A stretch of 64,000 bases of DNA from Candidatus Merdisoma merdipullorum (lineage in GTDB: Bacteria; Bacillota; Clostridia; Lachnospirales; Lachnospiraceae): assembly GCA_018715645.1 (NCBI GenBank), contig DVLE01000015.1, positions 1-64,000 on the forward strand, read 5' to 3'. Every line of letters starts with the position of its first letter. Within the stretch, counting starts at the first letter, position 1. Of this stretch, positions 1-7,497 are shown in pieces. The notes below the pieces were generated by a model, which worked only from the letters and a program-made list of their open reading frames with translations, did not search any database and was not told the origin of the DNA. The translations under genes and the position numbers were made by a program.

Positions 1-130
1 CAGCCCTAGGAAATTCGCCTGTTTTCAAGGCAGACGATGGAAGCGTACTGGACGTACGCTGACTGAGGATAACGCAGAAAACAGGCGAATTTGCAGGGCT
101 GAGGCGTATTGCCCCTTGTACATCGACGCT
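1..130 (+). repeat. Dispersed hairpin element, copy A1
   Basis: Positions 1-26 and 77-101 are inverted arms (the 5' arm starts CAGCCCTAGG and the 3' arm ends GCAGGGCTG). Between them lies a core with a small hairpin, GCGTAC-TGGAC-GTACGC at about 44-60. A tail at 105-130 ends in TACATCGACGCT. The same 130 bp occurs inverted at 11355-11484 with about eight differences, and a relative with different arms lies at 11485-11630. No reading frame is evident. The left end may be cut by the window edge. It resembles a nonautonomous mobile hairpin (MITE- or REP-like), but I do not recognise a named family. Confidence 0.8.
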
Positions 131-142
131 AGCGTCGATGTA
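119..142. repeat. Perfect 24-bp palindrome at element end
   Basis: Twelve bases ending at 130 (TACATCGACGCT) are followed directly by their exact inverse (AGCGTCGATGTA). The tail of element A1 therefore meets a second, inverted tail. The palindrome ends 28 bp before the aminopeptidase start, so it lies in that gene's leader or promoter region. It may be the scar of two elements inserted end to end. Confidence 0.85.
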
Positions 143-170
143 CCAAGGGACAAAGGAGGATGAAATAAAT

Positions 171-1469
171 ATGAATACAATGGAACACGCGGAAAAGCTG
201 CTTTCTCTTGTGGAGGAGGGAACCTCGCCCTTCCATGTGGCGGCAGGCGTGGAGAGACAGCTTGCAGAGGCGGGCTTTCAAAAGCTGTCCATGGGACAGG
301 ACTGGAGCCTGGAAAACGCAGGCAGGTACTATCTGGTACATAACGGATCCAGCCTGATCGCATTTACGATAGGAAAACATTTTATGTATGGAGACGCCTT
401 GCGGATCGCGGCGGCCCATACGGATTTTCCGGGACTTAGGGTAAAACCGGGACCTGAAATTGAAAAGGATGGCTACCGTCAGCTCAATGTAGAGGTATAT
501 GGGGGAGCTATTTTAAATACCTGGCTGGATCGTCCGCTGTCGGCGGCCGGGCGGGTGGCGCTTCGCAGCGATGATATTTTCCACCCGGAGATCCGCTATG
601 TGGACTTTCAGAAGCCTTTCCTGACCATTCCGAATCTGGCGATCCATATCAATAAAGAAGTCAATAAGGGAGTGGAACTGAACCGGCAAAAGGATCTGCT
701 TCCTGTGCTGGGACTTGGAGGAGGCAAAAAGGAGGAAGGCGGGGAGTTTTTCCTGGAATATCTGGCAAAGCAGCTTCGGGTGGAAAAAGAGGATATTCTG
801 GATTATGAACTTGGCCTTTACAATACAGACACGGGAGATTTCCTGGGAATGTCGGAAGAATTTATTTCTTCTCCGCGGCTTGACAATCTGACGAGCGTGC
901 AGGCAGTGACTACGGCTTTGATAGAAGGCGAGCGCGCTCAGGGCATAAACCTGGCCGCGTTTTTTGACCATGAGGAGATCGGCAGCAGGACGAAACAGGG
1001 AGCTGGTTCCATGCTCCTTTCCTCAGTCGTGGAGCGAATCCTTTTAAGCTTTGGACGCGGCAGGGAAAAGTTCCTGGAGACCTTCGCGGAGTCTATGCTC
1101 TTGTCCGTGGACGTAGGCCATGCCCTTCATCCGAATTACGCGGACAAAAACGATCCGACGAACAAGGATGTGCTGGGAAAGGGAATCTGCATCAAAGAAG
1201 CCAGCGCTCAGTCCTATGCCACGGACAGCGAGGCGGTGGCGATTCTGCAGCAGATTTGCGATACAGAAAAAATTCCTTATCAGAAGTTTGTCAACCGTTC
1301 CGATGGAACCAGTGGGAGTACGCTAGGTTCCATTGCTTCCTCATTTTTCCCGGTAAAAACCGTGGACGTAGGAGTCCCTCTGCTGGCAATGCATTCCAGC
1401 CGGGAACTTATGGGAACGGCGGATCAGGAAAGTCTGGTACGGGCGGTCAGGGCCTTTTACAGTCTGTAG
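171..1469 (+). CDS. M18 family aminopeptidase
   Basis: Cytosolic zinc aminopeptidase of the M18 (aspartyl/ApeB-like) family, releasing N-terminal residues from peptides; 432 residues, a usual length. Family landmarks seen are HTDFPGLRVKPGPE near residue 80, the acidic metal-site segment DHEEIGSRTKQGAGS near 265, and HALHPNYADKND near 320. The ATG at 171 is preferred because AAAGGAGGA ends 10 bases before it. An in-frame ATG at 138 lies inside the upstream palindrome and has no ribosome site. The gene stands alone between repeat element A1 and degV. The family call is secure; the preferred substrate residue is not visible from sequence. Confidence 0.9.
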   Translation: MNTMEHAEKLLSLVEEGTSPFHVAAGVERQLAEAGFQKLSMGQDWSLENAGRYYLVHNGSSLIAFTIGKHFMYGDALRIAAAHTDFPGLRVKPGPEIEKDGYRQLNVEVYGGAILNTWLDRPLSAAGRVALRSDDIFHPEIRYVDFQKPFLTIPNLAIHINKEVNKGVELNRQKDLLPVLGLGGGKKEEGGEFFLEYLAKQLRVEKEDILDYELGLYNTDTGDFLGMSEEFISSPRLDNLTSVQAVTTALIEGERAQGINLAAFFDHEEIGSRTKQGAGSMLLSSVVERILLSFGRGREKFLETFAESMLLSVDVGHALHPNYADKNDPTNKDVLGKGICIKEASAQSYATDSEAVAILQQICDTEKIPYQKFVNRSDGTSGSTLGSIASSFFPVKTVDVGVPLLAMHSSRELMGTADQESLVRAVRAFYSL

Positions 1470-1519
1470 CCGCATACCTTTTACGATTGCACGGGGCAAA
1501 AAGCCTCGACGCAGCCCGG

Positions 1520-1548
1520 CCGTATTATCCCTTGATGAATCGACGCTA
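1520..1548 (+). repeat. Solo tail of the hairpin element family
   Basis: CGTATTATCCCTTGATGAAT followed by CGACGCTA closely matches the tail of element B at 11603-11630, which reads CGTATTGTCCCTTGGTACAT and then CGACGCTA. No core or arms are attached, so this looks like a remnant or a solo end of the family. Confidence 0.6.
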
Positions 1549-1580
1549 AGCAGTCTTTTATACAAAATTTGCGAAGGCTC

Positions 1581-1620
1581 TTGAAAAGCTCCTGTCATTA
1601 TGCTACTATATAATATAGTA
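1581..1620 (+). promoter_or_regulatory. SigA-type promoter with palindrome, upstream of degV
   Basis: TTGAAA (1581-1586), a 17-bp spacer and TACTAT (1604-1609) preceded by TG give an extended -10 promoter 56 bp before degV. The -10 lies inside a perfect 17-bp palindrome, TACTATAT-A-ATATAGTA (1604-1620), which could be an operator or simply AT-rich melting sequence. Confidence 0.55.
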
Positions 1621-1664
1621 TTAAAAACTACATTTGATAGTTGCGAATCATTTGGAGGAGAGCT

Positions 1665-2504
1665 ATGAGCTATAAAATTATTGTAGACAGCTGCGGCGAA
1701 CTGCCGGAGAGATGTAAGGAGGATCCGCATTTTGAAAGCGTTCCCCTGGTTCTGGACATCGACGGATATTCTATTGTGGATGACGAAACCTTTGACCAGG
1801 CGGACTTCTTAAGGAGAGTGGCGGCAAGTCCCAACTGTCCCAGATCTTCCTGCCCTTCGCCGGAACGATATATGAAGGCGTACACCTGCGAGGCGGAAAA
1901 CGTCTACGCAGTAACGCTGTCGGCGGAGCTGAGCGGTTCATATAACAGCGCCGAGCTTGGCAAAAAGCTTTATGAGGAGGAAAAGGGAAAGAAAAACATT
2001 TATGTGTTCAATTCCCGTTCTGCGTCTATCGGAGAGACTCTCATCGCTCTGAAAATTGAGGAATGCGAAAAGCAGGGTCTCAGTTTTCAGGAAGTGATCC
2101 GGACAGTGGAGGCTTATATTGAGGCCCAGCATACGTATTTTGTGCTGGAATCCCTGGAGGCTCTGCGGAAGAACGGTCGCCTCAGCAATCTGAAAGCGTT
2201 TGTCGCCAATGCGTTGAATATCAAGCCCGTCATGGGCTCTACGCCTCAGGGGACGATTTGTCAGCTCGATCAGGCCCGTGGAATCAACAGGGCGTTAAAG
2301 AAAATGGTAGATTATGTGACGGAAGGTCTGAAGAACCCGGCAGAAAAGATTCTTGCGATTTCTCACTGCAACTGTCCGGAACGGGCACAGATGGTGAAGG
2401 AGGAAATACTGAAAAAAGTCAAGGTCAAAGACGTGCTGGTTCTCGATACTGCCGGGGTCAGCAGTCTTTACGCCAGCGACGGCGGAGTGATCATCGTTGC
2501 GTAA
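1665..2504 (+). CDS. DegV family fatty-acid-binding protein
   Basis: DegV/EDD-fold protein, 279 residues. The family binds a fatty acid and in Firmicutes presents it to fatty-acid kinase for phospholipid synthesis. Seen: the N-terminal strand YKIIVDSCGELP, a Ser/Thr-rich ligand loop near residue 60 (NCPRSSCPSPERY), LSGSYNSA near 95, and VLESLEALRKNGRLS near 160, all in the expected order. The ATG at 1665 follows GGAGGAGAGCT; an in-frame ATG at 1641 has no ribosome site. It has its own promoter and no clear terminator. Which fatty acid it binds, and which kinase it serves, cannot be told from this window. Confidence 0.9.
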   Translation: MSYKIIVDSCGELPERCKEDPHFESVPLVLDIDGYSIVDDETFDQADFLRRVAASPNCPRSSCPSPERYMKAYTCEAENVYAVTLSAELSGSYNSAELGKKLYEEEKGKKNIYVFNSRSASIGETLIALKIEECEKQGLSFQEVIRTVEAYIEAQHTYFVLESLEALRKNGRLSNLKAFVANALNIKPVMGSTPQGTICQLDQARGINRALKKMVDYVTEGLKNPAEKILAISHCNCPERAQMVKEEILKKVKVKDVLVLDTAGVSSLYASDGGVIIVA

Positions 2505-2579
2505 AATGATATTCCACGGCAGCGCCTTTTTGCGTGATACTCATTTTCACAAAATTTTCATGGCATTTTCCTGAATATA

Positions 2580-2588
2580 TGGTATAAT
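2580..2588 (+). promoter_or_regulatory. Extended -10 promoter before small membrane protein
   Basis: TGG-TATAAT (2580-2588) forms an extended -10 about 40 bp before the next gene. No strong -35 is visible at 16-18 bp (TGGCAT at 2561 is the nearest), which is tolerated by extended -10 promoters. Confidence 0.5.
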
Positions 2589-2626
2589 GATGGAAGCTTT
2601 GATTTTGTAAGAGAGGAATTGGAAAG

Positions 2627-2863
2627 ATGAGTCAGGAAAAAGTAAATCGCTATAAAGAGGAAAAGGCAAACCGGAAGCAGATTCTTGCAAAGGAGAAGCG
2701 TCATAAGCGTCTGATGCAGCTTTGCGGCGGCGTGATTGCGCTGGCCCTTGTCTGCTGGCTGGGTTATTCCGTATATGATGTGGCAACGAGGCCGGACACC
2801 TCCGCGCTGGAGATCAATACGACCGCGCTGGATGATTATATCAGCGGTCTGGAGGAATCCTAA
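2627..2863 (+). CDS. Small single-pass membrane protein, unknown function
   Basis: A 78-residue protein with a very basic N-terminal third (many Lys/Arg, residues 5-30), one hydrophobic segment (about 32-50, LCGGVIALALVCWLGYSVYD), and a short acidic outside tail. The positive-inside rule puts the N-terminus in the cytoplasm. The start follows GAGAGGAATTGGAAAG. It has its own promoter and is followed by a strong terminator, so it is a monocistronic gene. I do not recognise the family and infer no function. Confidence 0.75.
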   Translation: MSQEKVNRYKEEKANRKQILAKEKRHKRLMQLCGGVIALALVCWLGYSVYDVATRPDTSALEINTTALDDYISGLEES

Positions 2864-2900
2864 AAGAAAACAGAATTATGGTAAGAGATAACGATGAGGC

Positions 2901-2944
2901 GCCTTCTGCCGACAGGATTTATCCTGTCGGCAGAAGGCTTTTTC
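2901..2944 (+). terminator. Rho-independent terminator
   Basis: Perfect 18-base inverted arms (2901-2918 and 2921-2938, starting GCCTTCTGCC) are followed by CTTTTTCTG. It ends the small membrane protein gene and isolates the dehydratase module behind it. Confidence 0.9.
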
Positions 2945-2977
2945 TGTATATGCAAAAACAGGACAATTCAGTGGGTA

Positions 2978-3006
2978 TTGAAAAGCCATTTTTTTTCTGA
3001 TAGAAT
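2978..3006 (+). promoter_or_regulatory. SigA-type promoter of the dehydratase-like operon
   Basis: TTGAAA (2978-2983), a 17-bp spacer and TAGAAT (3001-3006), 33 bp before the GTG start at 3039. It immediately follows a strong terminator, so it probably drives both dehydratase genes. Confidence 0.75.
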
Positions 3007-3038
3007 AGCCTGGTTGACAGAAGAAAGAGGGTTGCAAA

Positions 3039-4310
3039 GTGAAGATTGTAGAAACATTTGGTCATTATGTGGAAAAATGGAGCGAGTCTTCTCCTGAGAA
3101 GGCCCGCCGTTTATTAAGGACTGGCTGGGAGGCGCAGGATCTGAAATTCCGGTTTCTTCCGGAAAGGGCGCTGAATCCTTCCGACCGTTATCTGGCGCGT
3201 ATGATGATGGACGCGATGCTGTATCCGCTGAAAGATCCGGAGCACTGTGCGATCGTAAGCATATTTACTCCCTGCGAGATGCTTCAGGAGACAGGGCTTC
3301 ATCCCTACAATGTGGAAGGCTTTTCCTGCTATCTGTCTGCTTCCGGAGCGGAACGCGCGTTTTTGCAGGCTTCCGAGGACAGCGGACTTTCCGAAACGCT
3401 GTGCAGCTATCACAAGACTTTTATCGGAGCCGCTCAGACAGGGCTTCTGCCAAAACCGAAATGTATCGTGTACACGAATCTGGCATGCGACGCAAATCTG
3501 CTGACCTTCCGGCGGCTGGCCGAGTTCTACAGAGTGCCGTCCTTTGCGATTGACGTGCCGGTAAAGCAGAGTGAGGAAAATGTAAAATATGTGGCGGATC
3601 AGCTGCGGGATATGAAGCTTTTCCTGGAGCAAACCACAGGAAAAACCATAGAAGAAGATGCGCTGAAGGCGCGTATGAGAAGAAGCCGCAGAACGCAGGA
3701 GCTTTTTGAGAGGTTTCAAAGCGGGCGCGCGGACAAATATATACCGGCCGATCTGGTATCCCCTTTGTACAGCGGCATGACCAACAACCTGCTTCTGGGA
3801 ACAGAGCAGGAGGAACGGTTTGTGGAAATGCTGCTTGAGGATCTGAAGAAAGCGCCGCCTGCCAGAGGAAAACGTATTTACTGGATGCATACGATTCCCT
3901 TCTGGTCCCAGGCTGTGAAAGATGCTCTGCTTCTAAAGGAGAACGCGCAGATCGTGGGATGTGAGCTGGCTCAGACAACGGATATGACGAAACACTCGGA
4001 AGAACCCTTTGAAGAAATGGCGATGCGGCTGGTTTACCACGCTCTGAACGGCGGGATTTCCAGAAGAATTGAGGCTGGAATCCGGCACGCCCGCCAGGCG
4101 GGCGCCGACGGTGTGGTCTGGTTCAATCACTGGGGCTGCAAGCATACGCTGGGCGGCTCTCAGCTCGCCAAAAAGAGATTTGAGGAAGAAGGGCTTCCTC
4201 TTTTGATTCTTGATGGAGATGGCTGCGACCGCAGTCATGGAGGAGAAGGACAGACAGCCACCCGGCTGGAGGCGTTTTTGGAAATGCTGGGGGAGAATGA
4301 CGATGAATAA
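3039..4310 (+). CDS. 2-hydroxyacyl-CoA dehydratase-like subunit (HgdB/FldB superfamily)
   Basis: A 423-residue homologue of the D component of 2-hydroxyacyl-CoA dehydratases, which hold iron-sulfur clusters and use ATP-driven low-potential electrons; double-cubane cluster proteins belong to the same superfamily. Candidate cluster ligands are cysteines in TPCEML (near residue 79), NLACDANL (near 150), WGCKHTLGG (near 367) and GDGCDRSHGG (near 397). The GTG at 3039 follows AGAGGG by 7 bases. The end overlaps the next gene by 8 bases, so the two are translationally coupled and probably form one enzyme. Substrate unknown: neighbours include no CoA-transferase or acyl-CoA dehydrogenase, so a classical amino-acid fermentation role is not supported. 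Confidence 0.8.
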   Translation: MKIVETFGHYVEKWSESSPEKARRLLRTGWEAQDLKFRFLPERALNPSDRYLARMMMDAMLYPLKDPEHCAIVSIFTPCEMLQETGLHPYNVEGFSCYLSASGAERAFLQASEDSGLSETLCSYHKTFIGAAQTGLLPKPKCIVYTNLACDANLLTFRRLAEFYRVPSFAIDVPVKQSEENVKYVADQLRDMKLFLEQTTGKTIEEDALKARMRRSRRTQELFERFQSGRADKYIPADLVSPLYSGMTNNLLLGTEQEERFVEMLLEDLKKAPPARGKRIYWMHTIPFWSQAVKDALLLKENAQIVGCELAQTTDMTKHSEEPFEEMAMRLVYHALNGGISRRIEAGIRHARQAGADGVVWFNHWGCKHTLGGSQLAKKRFEEEGLPLLILDGDGCDRSHGGEGQTATRLEAFLEMLGENDDE

Positions 4311-5958
4311 GACTTATTATGTATGCAAATATACGCCCGTCGAACTGCTGGCCGCGTTCGGAGGTGAGTGTGAGAATCTGAACGAGATGCCGGAGGGCTT
4401 TGAGCGCGCCGACCAGATCGCTCATCCGAATCTCTGCGGTTTTGGAAAGTCGGTTTTGGAGACCGTGCTGGCCGGAAATGTAAAAGAACTGGTTCTGGTG
4501 AATTGCTGCGATACGATAAGGAGCGTCTATGACCTTTTAGAGGACAGCGGACAGATGGATTTCCTCTATATGCTGGATGTCCTTCACAGCGACGGAAGCT
4601 GCAGCAGAGAAAGAGTGGCGTCGCAGCTTAAGGATCTGGCAAAAGAATACGGAGCTTATAAGGGAAAGGAGTTTGACAGAGACCTTTTCCGCAAAGCGTT
4701 CCAGCCAAAGGAGAGAACACAGGAACCGCATCTGGCCGTTCTCGGAGCGCGCATGGGAAAAGAACTGTTCGAGATGACAAGCAAGGCCATGCCCCTTCCG
4801 GTCGTAAACGAAAGCTGCGTCAACAATCGCTCTGTAGGCAGGGAGGAGCCGCCTGCGGACGCGGATTTTGACGCGCTCATGGAGTGGTATGCGGGCGAGC
4901 TGCTTAGTCAGCTTCCCTGTATGCGGATGCTGGACAATACGGGAAGAAAACAGATTTATCAGGATCCCAGTCTTAGAGGAATTATCTATCATACGGTAAA
5001 GTTCTGTGATTTTTACAGCTTTGAGTATTCGGAAATCCGGCAAAGGGCGGATGTGCCTATTCTGAAGATCGAATCGGATTATACGGTACAGAGCAGCGGG
5101 CAGCTTCTGACCAGACTGGAAGCCTTTGCGGAAAGTCTGAGCATGGAAGCGGACGAAAGGAAGGAGCGAACCATGGGAAAAGGGTATTTTGCAGGGATCG
5201 ACAGCGGTTCCACAAGTACGGACGTAGTGATTCTCAATAAAGAAAAAGAGATTGTGGCAGGCGTCATTATGCCCACCGGGGCAGGAGCAGCCCTGGGAGC
5301 GGAGCGCGCCCTGGAAGAGGCGTTAAAAGAGGTTGGACTTGCCAGAGAGGATATAGACGCTGTGGTGACGACCGGATACGGGCGGACCGCGATTTCTGTG
5401 GGGGACAAGAGCATCACGGAGATCACCTGTCACGCGCGGGGAGCTCATTTTCTCGATCCGGAGGTACGCACCGTGGTGGACATCGGCGGCCAGGACAGCA
5501 AGGTAATCCGTCTGAATGAGGATGGCACGGTAAAAAATTTTGTGATGAACGATAAATGTGCGGCGGGAACCGGACGCTTTCTGGAAATGATGGCTCGCAC
5601 TATGGAGATGAGTCTGGATGAAATGAGCCGGATCGGACTTTCTTATAAAGAAGATATTACGATTTCCAGTATGTGTACGGTATTCGCCGAGTCTGAGGTG
5701 GTGTCTCTCATCGCGCAGAACAAAAGCACCGACGATATTGTGCATGGCCTGAACAAGGCGGTGGCGGCCAAGACGGCCTCTCTCGTGAAACGTGTGGGAG
5801 GCGAGGAAAAATATATGATGACGGGCGGAGTCGCGCAGAACCAGGGACTGGTAAAGACGCTGGAGGAGCGTCTTGGCACAAAGCTTGTGATCAGCGACAA
5901 GTCCCAGCTTTGCGGCGCGCTCGGAGCGGCCCTCTTTGCAGCCGATATGGCAATGTAA
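4303..5958 (+). CDS. Fusion of dehydratase-like subunit and BadF/HgdC-type ATPase activase
   Basis: A 551-residue two-domain protein. Residues 1 to about 285 resemble a second HgdA/HgdB-like subunit (LVNCCDTIRSVYDLLEDSG near 65; VNESCVNNRSVG near 170). From about residue 290 (MGKGYFAGIDSGSTSTDVV) an activase begins, with the ASKHA ATPase phosphate loop, VTTGYGR, VDIGGQDSK, and the two cysteines that share one 4Fe-4S cluster between monomers (NDKCAAGTGRF and SSMCTVFAESE). Known dehydratases encode the activase separately. The start could be 4297 or 4303; GGGGGAGA fits 4303 with 6-base spacing. The fusion is seen directly; permanent electron-donor tethering is inferred. Confidence 0.8.
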   Translation: MNKTYYVCKYTPVELLAAFGGECENLNEMPEGFERADQIAHPNLCGFGKSVLETVLAGNVKELVLVNCCDTIRSVYDLLEDSGQMDFLYMLDVLHSDGSCSRERVASQLKDLAKEYGAYKGKEFDRDLFRKAFQPKERTQEPHLAVLGARMGKELFEMTSKAMPLPVVNESCVNNRSVGREEPPADADFDALMEWYAGELLSQLPCMRMLDNTGRKQIYQDPSLRGIIYHTVKFCDFYSFEYSEIRQRADVPILKIESDYTVQSSGQLLTRLEAFAESLSMEADERKERTMGKGYFAGIDSGSTSTDVVILNKEKEIVAGVIMPTGAGAALGAERALEEALKEVGLAREDIDAVVTTGYGRTAISVGDKSITEITCHARGAHFLDPEVRTVVDIGGQDSKVIRLNEDGTVKNFVMNDKCAAGTGRFLEMMARTMEMSLDEMSRIGLSYKEDITISSMCTVFAESEVVSLIAQNKSTDDIVHGLNKAVAAKTASLVKRVGGEEKYMMTGGVAQNQGLVKTLEERLGTKLVISDKSQLCGALGAALFAADMAM

Positions 5959-5984
5959 CTGACGGTCTTTTGCCTGATTACGGA

Positions 5985-6012
5985 TTGAAATTTCCGGTAT
6001 TTATGATATAAT
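5985..6012 (+). promoter_or_regulatory. SigA-type promoter of pyrH-frr
   Basis: TTGAAA (5985-5990), a 16-bp spacer and TATAAT (6007-6012), 68 bp before the pyrH start. The -10 sits in the left arm of a perfect inverted repeat (6005-6030), so a protein or structure at the repeat could control initiation. Confidence 0.8.
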
Positions 6013-6030
6013 GTCGTCAGACATTATATC
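6005..6030. repeat. Palindrome GATATAATGTC-GTCA-GACATTATATC overlapping the pyrH -10
   Basis: Eleven-base perfect arms around a four-base centre. Layout and flank (an ATTATAY end followed by CGCGCCGC) match the palindrome at 49935-49960, so it seems to belong to a small repeat family rather than being chance AT-rich sequence. Confidence 0.7.
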
Positions 6031-6080
6031 GCGCCGCCTTGGTGCGCGCGCAAAAGCAAAAAAAGAAGCAGGAGAACAGT

Positions 6081-6776
6081 ATGAAGCGAGTATTGTTGAA
6101 ATTGAGCGGAGAGGCGTTGGCAGGAGAGAAGCATACAGGCTTTGACGAGGCTACGGTCCTTGGCGTGGCGCGGCAGGTGAAGGCGCTGGCGGATGACGGA
6201 ATCCAGGTGGGAATCGTGATCGGCGGCGGGAATTTCTGGCGGGGACGCACCAGCGAGAACATGGATCGGGTGAAAGCGGATCAGATTGGTATGCTGGCTA
6301 CGGTTATGAATTGTATCTATGTATCGGAGATCTTTCGTTCCGTGGGACTTGGTACCGAGGTGTTTACGCCCTTTGCATGCGGAGGCTTTGCAAAGCTTTT
6401 TACAAAGGATGAGGCTTTGGCCTGCCTGAACCGGGGAGAGGTTGCATTTTTTGCGGGAGGAACGGGACATCCGTATTTTTCCACAGATACGACGACAACG
6501 CTGCGGGCTATTGAGATTGAAGCGGATGTGATCCTGCTGGCGAAGGCGGTGGATGGCGTCTATGACAGCGATCCGAAAGTCAATCCGGAGGCGGTGAAGT
6601 ATGACGAGATTTCCATAGCCGATGTGATTGATAAGCGGCTGGCGGTCATGGATCTGACAGCGTCTATCATGTGTATGGAAAATCATATGCCGATGCTGGT
6701 GTTCGGTCTGGAAGGCGAGAACAGCATCGTGAATGCGGTTAAAGGCAGATTTACCGGAACACGTGTTACAGTATAA
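6081..6776 (+). CDS. pyrH: UMP kinase
   Basis: Phosphorylates UMP to UDP for nucleotide supply; a cytoplasmic hexamer of the amino-acid kinase fold. It has 231 residues, the usual length. Seen: RVLLKLSGEAL at the N-terminus, IVIGGGNFWRG near 55, TGHPYFSTDTT near 140 and VDGVYDSDPKVNPEA near 170. The ATG at 6081 follows AGGAGAACAGT; the upstream in-frame start lies in the repeat region. It is followed after 41 bp by frr, the usual pair. Bacterial PyrH is allosterically controlled by UTP and GTP (family knowledge). Confidence 0.97.
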   Translation: MKRVLLKLSGEALAGEKHTGFDEATVLGVARQVKALADDGIQVGIVIGGGNFWRGRTSENMDRVKADQIGMLATVMNCIYVSEIFRSVGLGTEVFTPFACGGFAKLFTKDEALACLNRGEVAFFAGGTGHPYFSTDTTTTLRAIEIEADVILLAKAVDGVYDSDPKVNPEAVKYDEISIADVIDKRLAVMDLTASIMCMENHMPMLVFGLEGENSIVNAVKGRFTGTRVTV

Positions 6777-6817
6777 AAGCTGGAGTAAACAACAAAATAA
6801 AAGCGGAGGACAGAAAT

Positions 6818-7372
6818 ATGGATGAAAGATTAAAAGTGTATGAAGAAAAAATGACGAAGTCATACGATTCGATGCTCCGGGACTTCACATCGATTCGGGC
6901 GGGACGTGCCAATCCGCATGTTTTGGACAAAATCAAGGTAGACTATTACGGAGTGCCGACGCCGCTGCAGCAGGTGGGAAATATTTCTGTTCCCGAACCG
7001 CGCATGCTTCAGATTCAGCCCTGGGAAAAAAGCCTGATTAAAGCTATTGAGAAGGCGATCATGACTTCTGATCTGGGAATCAATCCGACCAACGACGGCT
7101 CTACGATCCGTCTCGTATTTCCGGAACTGACCGAGGAGCGCAGAAAAGAGCTCGTAAAGGATGTTAAGAAGAAGGGCGAGAATGCGAAGGTAGCTGTGAG
7201 AAATATCCGTCGTGACGCCAATGAGACGTTCAAAAAGCAGAACAAGGCCAATGAGATCTCAGAGGACGACCAGAAGGATTTGGAGACAAAGATACAGAAA
7301 ATGACAGACAAGTATATCGCAGACATTGACAAGGCTGTGGAGGAGAAGTCGAAGGAAATTCTCACAGTGTAG
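6818..7372 (+). CDS. frr: Ribosome recycling factor
   Basis: Splits post-termination ribosomes together with EF-G. At 184 residues it has the standard length, with the three-helix bundle signature segments FTSIRAGRANPHVLDKIKVD near residue 24, LQQVGNISVPEPRML near 50, and the Lys/Arg-rich VRNIRRDANETFKK near 130. The start follows GCGGAGGACAGAAAT. It is co-directional with pyrH and probably in one transcript. Confidence 0.97.
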   Translation: MDERLKVYEEKMTKSYDSMLRDFTSIRAGRANPHVLDKIKVDYYGVPTPLQQVGNISVPEPRMLQIQPWEKSLIKAIEKAIMTSDLGINPTNDGSTIRLVFPELTEERRKELVKDVKKKGENAKVAVRNIRRDANETFKKQNKANEISEDDQKDLETKIQKMTDKYIADIDKAVEEKSKEILTV

Positions 7373-7442
7373 ATTCAGAAAGCAGCTCAGCCTGCAAAAG
7401 TTTCCGCTTTGCCTGGCGGTTAGCTTTGGAAAATGATAATGA

Positions 7443-7482
7443 GAGGGGACGGGTACGGTTTTACGCTGCCCGTCTCCTTGTA
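7443..7482 (+). promoter_or_regulatory. Imperfect hairpin in the frr-uppS gap
   Basis: GGGGACGGG and CCCGTCTCC form a wobble-containing stem around a loop rich in T. It ends about 16 bases before the uppS start and has no clear T-run, so it may tune readthrough or translation rather than terminate. Confidence 0.35.
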
Positions 7483-7497
7483 TGAAGGAGAACGTGT

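Noticed and set aside
4210..4302. Upstream extension of the dehydratase-activase fusion to an ATG at 4210
   Set aside because: The added residues overlap the previous gene by 100 bases, have no family similarity, and the ribosome site supports 4303.
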